Made by a program: the position numbers and the translations under genes. Under the pieces are notes generated by a model that was given only the letters and a program-made list of their open reading frames with translations, had not been told where the DNA came from and did not search any database. 64,000 nt of DNA from Pyxidicoccus xibeiensis (GTDB lineage: Bacteria > Myxococcota > Myxococcia > Myxococcales > Myxococcaceae). Positions 17,582 through 26,753 of the stretch are shown in pieces. The stretch lies in NCBI RefSeq assembly GCF_024198175.1, contig NZ_JAJVKV010000022.1:62001-126000 (forward strand), given 5' to 3'. The first letter of the stretch is position 1, and every line of letters begins with the position of its first letter.

Positions 17582-18364
17582 ATGACCTCGACTCTCCCCC
17601 CAGACGCCCTCCGCTGCATCAACGCCGACGCCCGTGAGCCGGCCGGCTACCGTGCCGCCCTCGGCGACACCCGCGCGGCCCTGCTCCACACGGACCCGCC
17701 GTACTGCCTGCTCACCCGGCGCCGCAAGGGCGGCGACCTGAGAGACCCCCGGGCCCACAAGAAAATCGACCAGAACCCCATCGTCCGCTTCGAGACGGTG
17801 CGGGACTACCGCGCCTTCTCCGACGCCTGGCTCTCCCGCGCCGTCGCGCACCTCACGCCCGACGCGCCGCTGGTCATCTGGACGAACCTGCTCGGCAAGG
17901 AGCCCATCCTCGCGGCGGCCCGTGCCCTGGGCTACCCGCACCTGCGCGGCGAGTACGTCTGGGGCAAGCGCACCACCGACAAGAACGCCAACGAGCAGAC
18001 CCTGCGCGTCTACGAGGTCGCCCTCGTCATCGCCCGCACGCCCGCGCCGCCCCTGGCGCCGGGGGACGCGCCCACCGTCTGGGCCGTCGTCGGAGGCTAT
18101 GACGATGACGGCGCCGCCGCCCGCTGGGGCAGCCACCCGCACCACAAGCCCTTCTCCGTCCTCGAGCCCGTCATCCGCACGTACAGCCGCCCCGGCGACA
18201 CGGTGCTGGACCCGTTCGCCGGCAGCGGCTCCATGCCCGCCGCGGCGCTGCGCCTGGGCCGTCATCCCGCCTGTCTCGAGGTGGAGCCCGAGTGGGCCGA
18301 GCGCGTCACGCGCCGTCTCCGCGAGACGGCGGTCGAGGAAGCTCAGCGCGCCAGCGAGCGGTAG
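17582..18364 (+). CDS. Solitary DNA methyltransferase (N6-adenine/N4-cytosine)
   Basis: A 260 aa class I AdoMet-dependent DNA methyltransferase. Motif IV TDPPYCLL precedes motif I DPFAGSGS, which is the beta-class order of amino-methyltransferases (N6-adenine or N4-cytosine). SRPGDTVLDPF before motif I and CLEVEPEWAERV after it are typical. At 260 aa it leaves little room for a separate target-recognition domain. No restriction endonuclease or specificity gene is adjacent, so it looks like an orphan, possibly regulatory, enzyme. ATG 17582 is chosen as the first Met before motif X-like sequence (LRCINAD). Its 3' end overlaps the convergent oxygenase gene by 22 bases. Confidence 0.88.
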   Translation: MTSTLPPDALRCINADAREPAGYRAALGDTRAALLHTDPPYCLLTRRRKGGDLRDPRAHKKIDQNPIVRFETVRDYRAFSDAWLSRAVAHLTPDAPLVIWTNLLGKEPILAAARALGYPHLRGEYVWGKRTTDKNANEQTLRVYEVALVIARTPAPPLAPGDAPTVWAVVGGYDDDGAAARWGSHPHHKPFSVLEPVIRTYSRPGDTVLDPFAGSGSMPAAALRLGRHPACLEVEPEWAERVTRRLRETAVEEAQRASER

Positions 18365-18999
18365 AGCCGCGTCTGGGCCCACGCGGGGATGTCCGTGGGC
18401 CGGTGCCCCCACCAGTTCATCACCAGCGTGCGCCGCTGCCGCGAGCGCCCCGGCAGCTTCCCGTCCGGAATCCTGTTCTCCGCGTCCAGCACGCCGTGCG
18501 TCAGCGTCCCGTCGAAGCGCACCAGCCGGTTGGGGCGGGGGGCCACCAGGTCCGCGGTGTCCAGCCGCGACGGGGCCAGGGACGGGTTCTCCGGGTCCGG
18601 CTTCTCGCGCGTCACCACCAGCGCCCCGCCCCGGACGCGGTTGAGGAACAGCACCGAGGAGATGCGCGGGTGCACCAGCCTCCCGGTGGCCAGCGCCAGC
18701 TTCTCGTCCCGGTCCTGGTGGAAGTCCACCCGCACGTCCGTGGGGTACATGCGCGACAGCCACCACTCGACGCCGGCGATGCGCCGCCGCCCCTCCACCA
18801 CGGTGGGCCGCAGCGCGAGGATGACCTCCTCCACGACGTTGGCCGGGGGGCCGAAGTCGTACCAGAACGTCGTCTGGTACGTCTGACGCAGCCGCTCCGT
18901 GCCCAGGGCGCCCACGCGCCGCAGCAAGAGGCGGAAGAGGGGGGTGGGCACGGCGCCTTCGGTGAGCTGGACGAGGGGTTCCAATCGAAGACCGAGCAT
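18343..18999 (-). CDS. 2-oxoglutarate/Fe(II) oxygenase-like protein
   Basis: A 218 aa soluble protein. A likely iron site is visible: VRVDFHQDRDE (H-x-D) and, about 80 residues later, LTHGVLDAE as the distal His, then Arg-rich PGRSRQRRTLVMNWW with a candidate 2-oxoglutarate-binding Arg, all in the order of the double-stranded beta-helix of prolyl-hydroxylase-like dioxygenases. ISSVLFLNRVRGGALVV resembles the strand (SxxxYLN...GGxL) between them. The substrate is unknown. ATG 18999 is the first start. It is monocistronic, divergent from the symporter gene, and overlaps the methyltransferase by 22 bases at the 3' end. Confidence 0.65.
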   Translation of the reverse strand: MLGLRLEPLVQLTEGAVPTPLFRLLLRRVGALGTERLRQTYQTTFWYDFGPPANVVEEVILALRPTVVEGRRRIAGVEWWLSRMYPTDVRVDFHQDRDEKLALATGRLVHPRISSVLFLNRVRGGALVVTREKPDPENPSLAPSRLDTADLVAPRPNRLVRFDGTLTHGVLDAENRIPDGKLPGRSRQRRTLVMNWWGHRPTDIPAWAQTRLYRSLAR

Positions 19000-19088
19000 T
19001 GTCCCATCGAGAGTGTGGGCGCCACCCTCCTTTGTCGGTAGGCTGCGCGGCCCATTCCCCTCCGGCCAGGAGGGCGCGGAGACACCGG

Positions 19089-20426
19089 ATGAAGGCGCAC
19101 CAGAAGATGCTCCTCGGCATTGCGGTCGGCGCGGTGGCGGGCCTCGCCGCCAATGCCGCCGCCACGGCCATCGCCCGGGGTGCGCTCGCCCCGGGGGCGC
19201 CCGTCACCGCCGCGGACATCGCCGCGCAGGCCTCCTGGCTGCCGTGGGTGGTGGACTCCGTGGCCACGCCGGTGGGCCAGATCTTCATCCGCCTGCTGCT
19301 GATGCTGGTGGTGCCGCTGCTGTTCTCCGCGCTCGTCATGGGCGTGGCGGAGCTGGACCTGAAGCAGGTGGGCCGCCTGGGCGCGCGCACGCTGGGCTAC
19401 ACCGTCGTCTTCTCCGCCATCTCCGTGCTCATCGGCCTCTTGCTCGTCAACCTGCTGCAGCCCGGCGCGGGCCTCAGTGACGAGGCCCGGGCCATGGCCA
19501 AGGGAGGCGTGCAGGTGAAGCCCGCCGCCGCGCCAGGGGAGACCTCCTTCGGCTCCGTGCTCGTCTCCATGGTGCCCACCAACCCCCTCAAGGCCGCGGC
19601 GGACGGGGACTTCATCGGCCTCATCGTCTTCTCGCTCATCTTCGGCATGGGGCTGGCGCTGACCGTGGGCGAGCCCGCGCTGCGCCTCAAGGAGACCATC
19701 CAGGGCCTCTACGACGTGATGATGAAGCTCATCGACGGCGTGCTGCGGCTTGCGCCCTTCGGCGTGGCGGCGCTGGTGTTCTCGATGACGGCGCGGCTGG
19801 GCTTCAGCATCCTCGGGCAGCTCGCGGCGTACGTGGGCACGGTGCTGCTGGCGCTCGGCATCCACATGTTCGTCGTCTACTCGCTGTCGGTGCGCTTCCT
19901 CGGCGGCAGGAGCCCCCTCGAGTTCTTCCGCGAGTCCCGGCTGGCCATCGTCACGGCTTTTTCGACGTCCTCGTCCAGCGCCACGCTGCCCACGGCCCTC
20001 AAGGTGGCGGAGGAGAACCTCCGGCTGCCGCGCAACGTGGCCCGCTTCGTGCTCACCGCCGGCTCGGCGATGAACCAGAACGGCACCGCGCTCTTCGAGG
20101 GCGTCACCGTGCTCTTCCTCGCCCAGGTCTACGGCGTGCCGCTCACCCTGCCGGACCAGGCGCTCATCATGTTCATCTGCATCCTGGCGGGCATCGGCAC
20201 CGCCGGGGTGCCGGCGGGCTCCATCCCCGTCATCGCGATGATTCTGGGCATGTTCAAGATTCCGGTGGAGGGCCTGGGCCTGGTGCTCGGCGTGGACCGC
20301 TTCCTGGACATGTGCCGCACCACCCTCAACGTCACCGGAGACCTGGCCGCCGCCGTGTACGTGGCGCGCGGGGAGCCGGTCGACCGGCCGGCAGGGGAGG
20401 GGGCGGTGGAGTCCACCTCGCCCTGA
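19089..20426 (+). CDS. Dicarboxylate/amino acid:cation symporter (DAACS)
   Basis: A 445 aa inner-membrane transporter of the glutamate/aspartate/C4-dicarboxylate (GltP/DctA, SLC1-like) family. Signature elements: the serine-rich loop STSSSSATLPTALKVAEENL, the Na/H and substrate motif GSAMNQNGTALFEG (NMDGT equivalent), the second hairpin GTAGVPAGSIP, and DRFLDMCRTTLNVTGD near the C-terminus. About eight hydrophobic segments plus two re-entrant hairpins fit the family. It moves dicarboxylates or acidic amino acids with H+ or Na+. ATG 19089 begins MKAHQKMLLGIAVG, the usual cytoplasmic start; no strong ribosome site. A CCGGCCC/GGGCCGG palindrome at 20429-20443 follows the stop. Confidence 0.93.
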   Translation: MKAHQKMLLGIAVGAVAGLAANAAATAIARGALAPGAPVTAADIAAQASWLPWVVDSVATPVGQIFIRLLLMLVVPLLFSALVMGVAELDLKQVGRLGARTLGYTVVFSAISVLIGLLLVNLLQPGAGLSDEARAMAKGGVQVKPAAAPGETSFGSVLVSMVPTNPLKAAADGDFIGLIVFSLIFGMGLALTVGEPALRLKETIQGLYDVMMKLIDGVLRLAPFGVAALVFSMTARLGFSILGQLAAYVGTVLLALGIHMFVVYSLSVRFLGGRSPLEFFRESRLAIVTAFSTSSSSATLPTALKVAEENLRLPRNVARFVLTAGSAMNQNGTALFEGVTVLFLAQVYGVPLTLPDQALIMFICILAGIGTAGVPAGSIPVIAMILGMFKIPVEGLGLVLGVDRFLDMCRTTLNVTGDLAAAVYVARGEPVDRPAGEGAVESTSP

Positions 20427-20498
20427 AACCGGCCCCGGGCCGGCGCATTCTTTCACCGCGGTAGCAGTCCCACTCGAAGCACCCGCCAAGGAGCCCGC

Positions 20499-20984
20499 AT
20501 GAGGGTCGCCAAGGATTCCGTCGTCTCGCTGGAGTACCGGCTGCACCTGGGTGATGGACAGGTCATCGACCAGAGCGCGCCCGGCCAGCCGCTCGCCTAC
20601 CTGCACGGGCACCGGCAGATTGTCCCCGGCCTGGAGGGCGCGCTGGAAGGCATGTCCACCGGCGACACCAAGCAGGTGGTGGTGGCTCCGGGCCAGGGCT
20701 ACGGCGAGCACGACCCCGACGGCGTCCGCACCGTGACGCGCGACATGCTGCCCCCCGGCTTCAACCCGCAGCCCGGCCAGACGCTGATGGCGCAGACGGA
20801 CCAGGGCGACATCCCCCTGCGCATCCAGGAGGTGACGCCGCAAGGCGTCGTGGTGGACCTCAACCACCCGCTGGCGGGCAAGACGCTCCACTTCGACGTC
20901 ACCGTGCGCGAGGTGCGCGCCGCGACGACGGAGGAGCTCACCCACGGCCACGTGCACGGGGCCGGCGGCCACCACCACGGCTGA
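20499..20984 (+). CDS. slyD: SlyD-like FKBP peptidyl-prolyl isomerase
   Basis: A 161 aa FKBP-type isomerase and chaperone of the SlyD group: KDSVVSLEYRLHLGDGQVID at the N-terminus, LHGHRQIVPGLEGALEGMS (FKBP active-site strand), the inserted IF domain (about 72-125, YGEHDPDGVRTVTRDMLP) and LNHPLAGKTLHFDVTVREVR. The C-terminus is a short His-rich tail (HGHVHGAGGHHHG), which in SlyD binds nickel or zinc. It probably assists protein folding and metal delivery in the cytoplasm. ATG 20499 has an AAGGAG ribosome site (caaggagcccgc) about 7 bases upstream. It sits alone between two transporter genes. Confidence 0.93.
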   Translation: MRVAKDSVVSLEYRLHLGDGQVIDQSAPGQPLAYLHGHRQIVPGLEGALEGMSTGDTKQVVVAPGQGYGEHDPDGVRTVTRDMLPPGFNPQPGQTLMAQTDQGDIPLRIQEVTPQGVVVDLNHPLAGKTLHFDVTVREVRAATTEELTHGHVHGAGGHHHG

Positions 20985-21083
20985 CGCGGCGGGCCACTCC
21001 CGGGGTGGGGGCCTGGGCACCCACCTTCGAGTGGAACGAGCATTTCGCGGGGCAGGGGGCGGTGCACTATCTTTGCCGCCCCA

Positions 21084-22985
21084 ATGAGTCCCTCTTCCCC
21101 GTCCTCGACCCCCAGTCCGAGCGAGCTGCGCATCCACCCGAACGACCCGCCGCCAGAAGGTGACGCGGGCGCGTCCGCGGCGAAGGACCCGGAGCGCTAC
21201 TGGCTGGAGCACGTCTACCAGGGCGGCAGCCGCCAGCTCACCGTGCGCGCCGTCATCGCCGGCATGCTCATCGGCGCGGTGATGTGCCTGTCCAACCTCT
21301 ACGTCATCCTCAAGACGGGGTGGAGCCTGGGCGTCACCATCACCGCGTGCATCCTCGCGTACGCGGTGTTCGGCACGCTGCGCTCGCTGCGCCTCTTGAA
21401 GAAGGACTTCACGGATCTGGAGAACAACGCCATGGGCTCGGTGGCCTCGGCCGCCGGCTACATGACGGGTGGCGGCAACATGGCGGCGGTGCCCGCGCTG
21501 CTGATGCTCACCGGCACGCTGCCGTCCTCGGGCTGGCTGATGGTGTGGTTCGCCGTCATCTCCGCGCTGGGCGTCTTCGCGGCCATCCCCATCAAGCGCC
21601 AGCTCATCAACATCGAAGCGCTGCCGTTCCCCACCGGCACGGCCACGGCGGAGACCATCCGCGCGCTCCACGGCCACGGGGAGACCGCGCGGCGCAAGTC
21701 GCGGCTGCTGGGCGGGGCGGGCCTCGTCGGCGCGCTGCTGGTGCTGATTCGCGACGCGCGCTTCCCCTGGCTCACCAACATCCCGGAGAAGGTCAGCCTG
21801 CCCTTCACCATCCTCGGGAAGAAGGCCAGTGACTGGTCGCTGTCGCTGTCCTTCAGCCTGCTGCTGGTGGGCGCCGGCGCGCTGGTGAGCTTCAAGACGG
21901 GCTGGTCCATGCTGCTGGGCGCGGTGCTGACGTACGGCTTCCTCGCGCCGGAGATGGTCTCCCGGGGCGTCATTCCGGAAGTGAAGTACGCGGCCATCAA
22001 CACGTGGATGGTGTGGACGGGCTCGGCGCTGCTGGTGTCCTCGGGCCTGCTGTCCTTCGCCTTCCAGTGGCGCAGCGTGGTGCGCTCCTTCAAGGCGCTC
22101 CGGGGCCTCTTCGGGGGCAAGGACACGAATCAGGAGGCGGACCCGCTCGCCGGCATAGAGTGCCCGCCGGCCTGGTTCCCCATCGGCTTCGCGATTCTGG
22201 GCCCCATCGCCATCTTCCTGATGGTGTACCTCTTCCAGATTCCGTGGTGGGCGGGCGTGCTGGCCATGCCGCTGGCGGTGGTGATGGGCGTCATCGCCAG
22301 CCGCGTGACGGGCGAGACGGACACCACGCCCACCAAGGCGCTCGGCCCCGTCACCCAGCTCATCTTCGGCGGCCTGGCGCCGGGCAACATCCCCGCCAAC
22401 GTGATGAGCGCCAACGCCACCGGCGGCGTGGGCCTGCACTCGGCGGACCTCCTGACGGACCTGAAGTCCGGGTGGCTCCTGGGCGCCAACCCGCGCCAGC
22501 AGTTCGTCGCGCAGCTGTTCGGCGTGGTGGCGGGCGCGGCGGTGGTGGTGCCGGTGTTCAACCTCCTGGTGCCCAGCGCGGACATGCTGGGCACGGAGGA
22601 GTTCCCCGTGCCCGCGTCCATGGTGTGGGCCGGCGTGTCCAAGCTGCTGGCCACGGGCGTGTCCGCGCTGCACCCCACGGCCCGCGTGGGCGCGCTGTGC
22701 GGCGCGTCGCTCGGCATCATCCTGGTGCTGCTGGAGCGGTGGGCGCCCAAGAAGGCCAAGGCCTGGGTGCCGTCGGCCGCGGGCTTCGGCCTGGCCATCG
22801 TCATCCCCGCCGCCAGCTCCATCGCCTTCTTCATCGGTGCGGCCCTGGCCGAGGCGCTTCGCCGCGCGAAGCCGAGGGTGGCGGACGACGTGGTGCTGCC
22901 CGTCTCCTCCGGCTTCATCGCCGGAGAGAGCCTGCTGGGCATCGCCATCGCCATGGCGAAGGCCTTCGGGGTGATGGGCAAGTAG
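21084..22985 (+). CDS. OPT family oligopeptide transporter
   Basis: A 633 aa polytopic membrane protein of the OPT superfamily (oligopeptide or metal-chelate uptake). It has about 14-16 hydrophobic segments and OPT-type blocks: LTVRAVIAGMLIGAVMCLSN near the start, GSVASAAGYMTGGGN, and LPFPTGTATAETI, and in the C-terminal half NVMSANATGGVGLHSADLLTDLKSG with ANPRQQFVAQ. The N-terminal 30 residues are hydrophilic and Ser/Pro-rich. ATG 21084 lies at the end of an intergenic stretch with no clear ribosome site. A strong bidirectional hairpin separates it from the convergent barrel gene. Confidence 0.92.
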   Translation: MSPSSPSSTPSPSELRIHPNDPPPEGDAGASAAKDPERYWLEHVYQGGSRQLTVRAVIAGMLIGAVMCLSNLYVILKTGWSLGVTITACILAYAVFGTLRSLRLLKKDFTDLENNAMGSVASAAGYMTGGGNMAAVPALLMLTGTLPSSGWLMVWFAVISALGVFAAIPIKRQLINIEALPFPTGTATAETIRALHGHGETARRKSRLLGGAGLVGALLVLIRDARFPWLTNIPEKVSLPFTILGKKASDWSLSLSFSLLLVGAGALVSFKTGWSMLLGAVLTYGFLAPEMVSRGVIPEVKYAAINTWMVWTGSALLVSSGLLSFAFQWRSVVRSFKALRGLFGGKDTNQEADPLAGIECPPAWFPIGFAILGPIAIFLMVYLFQIPWWAGVLAMPLAVVMGVIASRVTGETDTTPTKALGPVTQLIFGGLAPGNIPANVMSANATGGVGLHSADLLTDLKSGWLLGANPRQQFVAQLFGVVAGAAVVVPVFNLLVPSADMLGTEEFPVPASMVWAGVSKLLATGVSALHPTARVGALCGASLGIILVLLERWAPKKAKAWVPSAAGFGLAIVIPAASSIAFFIGAALAEALRRAKPRVADDVVLPVSSGFIAGESLLGIAIAMAKAFGVMGK

Positions 22986-23003
22986 GCCCCGCCGGAAACG
23001 CCA

Positions 23004-23045
23004 GCGCCTCGCCCCCTGCCGTGTCGGGCAGGGAGGGCGAGGCGC
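23004..23045. terminator. Bidirectional terminator hairpin
   Basis: A long inverted repeat: left arm 23004-23020 (GCGCCTCGCCCCCTGCC), right arm ending at 23045, pairing along 17 bases with a 2-base bulge and a short loop. It lies between the convergent OPT gene and the barrel gene and would stop transcription from both sides. No T-run is seen. Confidence 0.8.
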
Positions 23046-23074
23046 CGGTGAAGCCAGCAGCCTGCTCGCGGCCT

Positions 23075-23998
23075 TCAGTCCACCTTGGACGAGGAGAAGG
23101 ACGCGCCGGCGACGAAGCGGAAGGTGGGCGTGTCCATGCCGGCGCCCACGCCGGGCCCGCCCATGACGTAGAGGTCCATCCACGACAGGGCGTGCTTGCG
23201 GATGGCGATGAGCAGCTCGGCGCCCACGCGGCCCTGGCCCAGCGGCATGCCCACCAGGACGCTCACCTCGCCGCGCGTGTCCTCGCCGGCCCGGGACGTC
23301 ACCGTGGCCGCCAGCCGCAGCTCGTTGCCGATGACGTCCGCGTCCTCGCCGGACAGCCTGCTCACCACCTGCTCCTTGCGCAGCAGCACCCCGGCCTCGC
23401 CACCCACCTGCCAGCTCTCCGCCAGGAAGCCGAACTGGAGCCGAGGGAGGAAGGCGTACTCGTCGCGCGCCAGCAGCTCCTCGCTTCCCACCGGCAGCGC
23501 CGCGGTGAAGTCCACCGCCAGCTGGAACCCGAAGTCCGGGCGCAGCAGCGCCGCGCGCGCCCCCAGCCATGGCGTCCCCAGCCCCTGACCCTCCGGGGGC
23601 TGCACGTCCAGGAAGGGCTCTCCGCCCTGGCTGACGATGAAGGGCACCTCGGCGGCCACCTCCAGCCAGGGCAGCACGCCATAGGCGGCCGTCACGTCCA
23701 TGGTGAAGCGGTTCTCCACCAGCCCGGTGCCGCCGCCCGGCTCCCACCGCGTCTGGAAGTGGAGGGGCAGGTGCTCGTAGTGGCCCTGCACCGACATGCG
23801 CAGCATGCCCTGCGGCAGCGTGCGGCCGGTGGCCACCATCAGCGAGCCGAGCGCCGCCGGGTCCAGCTTCAACCGCTGGAGGTTGAAGTGCGGCAGCGGC
23901 CCTCCCTGCTGTTGCTGGGCGGCCGCGGTGGCCGGGCCCAGCAGGAGGGTGAGGGACGAAACAGCGGAGAGCAGCGCGAGCGCAGGCCGGAACGACAC
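23075..23998 (-). CDS. Outer-membrane beta-barrel protein
   Basis: A 307 aa exported protein. The signal peptide (SFRPALALLSAVSSLTLLLG, then PATAAAQ) is followed by alternating amphipathic strands typical of a porin-like barrel: TGRTLPQGMLRMSVQGHY, FTMDVTAAYGVLPWLEVAAE, LAVDFTAALPVGS, GNELRLAATVTS and the end FRFVAGASF with a terminal aromatic. The final part, SWMDLYVMGGPGVGAGMDTP, resembles the barrel that precedes OmpA/thrombospondin repeats in many myxobacterial proteins, but here no OmpA domain follows. GTG 23998 is chosen because GAAGGAG lies 5 bases upstream; upstream frame is non-coding. Confidence 0.75.
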   Translation of the reverse strand: MSFRPALALLSAVSSLTLLLGPATAAAQQQQGGPLPHFNLQRLKLDPAALGSLMVATGRTLPQGMLRMSVQGHYEHLPLHFQTRWEPGGGTGLVENRFTMDVTAAYGVLPWLEVAAEVPFIVSQGGEPFLDVQPPEGQGLGTPWLGARAALLRPDFGFQLAVDFTAALPVGSEELLARDEYAFLPRLQFGFLAESWQVGGEAGVLLRKEQVVSRLSGEDADVIGNELRLAATVTSRAGEDTRGEVSVLVGMPLGQGRVGAELLIAIRKHALSWMDLYVMGGPGVGAGMDTPTFRFVAGASFSSSKVD

Positions 23999-24266
23999 GA
24001 CAACTCCTTCAATGAATTTCAGCCCGAAAGCAGCCCCAGGGGCGCGAGCAGTCGCATGACGGAACAGGGAGTTCAAGTGCCACGCCAGTGCATTCCTACA
24101 GGCAATGGGAATACCCCTCACGCGAGGGGGCTGACTTGACGCGCGCTCGGTTCGGGCTCTCCCTGGCTTACGGCGAAATCCGTTTCCAGGCGGAAGGGGT
24201 TGCAGGTGCTTTCCGCGCAATGGCTGACGCGGCCCGTGCGTAGGGCCCGCACCGGGAGAGGTGCTC

Positions 24267-26744
24267 GTGGCCCATCTGACCGAAGACCTTCGCTTCGCCC
24301 TCCGGCTGCTGCTCAAGAGCCGGAGCTTCACGCTGGTATCCGTGCTGACGCTCGCCCTGGCGATTGGAGCGAATACCGCCATCTTCAGCGTCGTGCACGG
24401 GGTGCTGCTGCGCCCGCTGCCGTACCCGGAGCCCGAGCAGCTGGTGCAGGTGCTGCGCAGGGACGCGGACGGGAAGACGAACTCGCACGCCGTGGCGCAC
24501 TACACCTGGCTGTCCAACCAGGCCCCCTTCCTCTCCCACGTGACGGGCTACGAGCCGCTGCCCAGCGGCTTCAACCTGGTGGGGGACGGGCTGCCGGAGC
24601 GGCTGTCCGGCATGCGCGTGACGGGGACCTTCTTTGACACCTTCGGCGTGCGGCCGGAGCTGGGCCGCGGCTTCCTCCCGGAGGAGGACGTGCCGGGCGC
24701 CGGGCGCGTGGTGGTCATCAGCCACGGCCTGTGGCAGCGGCGCTACGGGGGCGCGGCGGACGTCATCGGCCAGTCCCTCACGCTGAATGACACGCCGTAC
24801 ACGGTGGTGGGCGTGGCGCCCGCGGGCTTCCGCTACCCGGACGGGGTGCAGCTGTGGACGCCGCTGCAGCTGGACCTCACCAACGAGGACAGCGCCAACT
24901 ACCTCCTGCTCACCGCGCGCGTGAAGGCGGGCACGCCGCGCGAGTCGGTGGACACGGGCCTGCAAGCGCTGAGCGACCGCATGCGCACGGCGGTGCCGCT
25001 GCTGATGGAAGGCAAGCAGGCCACCTTCGCGGTGCAGGACCTGCGCGCGTTCCTCGCCGGAGACCTGCGGCTGGCGCTGTGGGTGCTGCTGGGGGCGGTG
25101 GCGCTGGTGCTGCTGATTGCCTGCGTCAACCTGGCCAACCTGCAGCTGGCGCGGGCGGCGGCGCGGCAGCGGGAGCTGGTGGTGCGCGCGGCCCTGGGCG
25201 CGGCGCCGGGGCGGCTGGTGCGGCAGCTCCTCACGGAGAGCCTGCTGCTGTCGCTGGCGGGCGGCGCGCTGGGGCTGGTGCTGGCCATGGCCGCGCTACC
25301 GGCGCTGCTGTCCCTGTCCCCGGTGGGAATGGCGGGCTCGCGCCATGGCGGACTGGCCGGCGCCCAGGTGGAGATCAACGGCGCGGTGCTGGCCTTCTCC
25401 CTGGGCGCGTCGGTGCTGACGGGCCTGCTCTTCGGGCTCTTGCCAGCGTGGCAGGCGTCGCGGCCGGACCTGCAGGGCGCGCTGCGCGAGGGCGCCCAGC
25501 GGGCCACCTCCGGCCCGGGCGGTGGGCGGACGCGGCGGCTCCTGGTGGTGGGGCAGGTGGCGCTGGCGGTGGTGCTGCTGGTGGGCGCGGCGCTGCTCAT
25601 CCGCGGCTTCGCGGCCCTGAGCGGCACCTCCCCGGGCTTCGACTCGAGCGACGTCCACGTGCTGCGCCTGTCCCTGCCCGAGGCGCGCTACGCCGAGCCC
25701 GCCGCGCTGGAGCGCTTCGCCCGCCAGGTGGAGGAGCGGGTGGCGGCGCTGCCCGGCGTGCAGGCGGTGACCTTCTCGTCCGCGCTGCCCATGGGCATCG
25801 GCTCCAGCATGGAGTTCGCCATTGAAGGCAGGTACGAGGGCCGCCCGGACGGGCCCGGCGTGGGGGGCGGCCAGTTCCGCCCGGTGTCCAAGGGGTACTT
25901 CCAGGCGCTGGGCATCGGCCTGGTGCGGGGCCGGCTGCTGGCGGACACGGACGTGGCGGGCGCCGAGCCGGTGGTGGTCATCAACGAGGCGGCGGCGCGC
26001 AAGTACTGGCCGGGCGAGGACCCCGTCGGCCAGCGCATCCGGGTGGGCCACTCGGTGCCCTCGCTGAGAGACCCGGTGCCGCGCACGGTGATTGGGGTGG
26101 TGAAGGACGTGCGGGAGAACGGGCTGGCGGAGGAGTCGCCAGTGGTCCTCTACGTCGCGCTGGGGCAGGTGGCCCCGTACCTCAACACCATGCTGGTGCG
26201 CATCCTCCCGCAGAACCTCATGGTGAAGGCCCCGGGCGGGCACGCCGCGCTGGTGCAGTCGGTGCAGCGCGAGCTGTGGGCGGTGGACGCGCAGCAGCCG
26301 GTGACGGAGACGCTGAAGCTGGAGGAGCACGTGGCGCGCTCGCTGGGCTCGGAGCGCTTCAACATGGTGCTGCTGGGGCTGATGGCGGCGCTGGCGCTGG
26401 TGCTGGCGACGGTGGGCATCTACGGCGTGCTGTCCTACCTGGTGAGCCAGCGCACGCGGGAGATGGGCGTGCGGCTGGCGCTCGGCGCCCCGCGCGCCGA
26501 GGTGGTGCGGCTGGTGCTCCTGCAGGGCCTGGGCTCGGTGGGCTCGGGCGTGGTGCTGGGCGTGGTGGGCGCGTGGGCGCTGACGCGGGTGGTGGAGGGC
26601 ATGGTGCACGGGGTGAGCGCCCTGGACCCGCTGGCCTTCGCCGCCGCGCCCCTGCTGCTCTTGGGTGTGGGGCTGGTGGCCATCTGGATACCGGCGCTGC
26701 GCGCCTCGCGCGTGGACCCCATCATCGCCCTGCGCTACGACTGA
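24267..26744 (+). CDS. ADOP-type ABC permease (MacB/FtsX fold)
   Basis: An 825 aa membrane protein made of two fused MacB/FtsX-type permease halves, matching the acidobacterial duplicated orphan permease (ADOP) family. The start [19 protein letters not shown] and [20 protein letters not shown] is diagnostic. A periplasmic MacB core (about 50-250) is followed by three membrane helices ([20 protein letters not shown] onward), a fourth after [20 protein letters not shown], a second periplasmic core, and the last three helices ending DPIIALRYD. No ABC ATPase gene is adjacent, hence 'orphan'. It probably works with an unlinked ATPase for export or lipoprotein or membrane stress tasks; substrate unknown. 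GTG 24267 has GGGAGAG upstream at good spacing, better than GTG 24261. Confidence 0.88.
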   Translation: MAHLTEDLRFALRLLLKSRSFTLVSVLTLALAIGANTAIFSVVHGVLLRPLPYPEPEQLVQVLRRDADGKTNSHAVAHYTWLSNQAPFLSHVTGYEPLPSGFNLVGDGLPERLSGMRVTGTFFDTFGVRPELGRGFLPEEDVPGAGRVVVISHGLWQRRYGGAADVIGQSLTLNDTPYTVVGVAPAGFRYPDGVQLWTPLQLDLTNEDSANYLLLTARVKAGTPRESVDTGLQALSDRMRTAVPLLMEGKQATFAVQDLRAFLAGDLRLALWVLLGAVALVLLIACVNLANLQLARAAARQRELVVRAALGAAPGRLVRQLLTESLLLSLAGGALGLVLAMAALPALLSLSPVGMAGSRHGGLAGAQVEINGAVLAFSLGASVLTGLLFGLLPAWQASRPDLQGALREGAQRATSGPGGGRTRRLLVVGQVALAVVLLVGAALLIRGFAALSGTSPGFDSSDVHVLRLSLPEARYAEPAALERFARQVEERVAALPGVQAVTFSSALPMGIGSSMEFAIEGRYEGRPDGPGVGGGQFRPVSKGYFQALGIGLVRGRLLADTDVAGAEPVVVINEAAARKYWPGEDPVGQRIRVGHSVPSLRDPVPRTVIGVVKDVRENGLAEESPVVLYVALGQVAPYLNTMLVRILPQNLMVKAPGGHAALVQSVQRELWAVDAQQPVTETLKLEEHVARSLGSERFNMVLLGLMAALALVLATVGIYGVLSYLVSQRTREMGVRLALGAPRAEVVRLVLLQGLGSVGSGVVLGVVGAWALTRVVEGMVHGVSALDPLAFAAAPLLLLGVGLVAIWIPALRASRVDPIIALRYD

Positions 26745-26753
26745 GGCCGGACC

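Noticed and set aside
20429-20443. Palindrome CCGGCCC-C-GGGCCGG after the symporter gene
   Set aside because: It is short, with a minimal loop and G/C-rich context where such palindromes arise easily, so I did not list it as a terminator.
18612-23747. A 1711-codon open frame on the minus strand across the transporter genes
   Set aside because: It is an effect of strong G/C third-position bias opposite real genes (symporter, SlyD, OPT). Its translation is Arg/His/Gly/Ala-rich with no domain motifs.
24001-24266. TTGACG at 24136 as a promoter for the ADOP gene
   Set aside because: No -10-like hexamer lies at 16-18 bases downstream.
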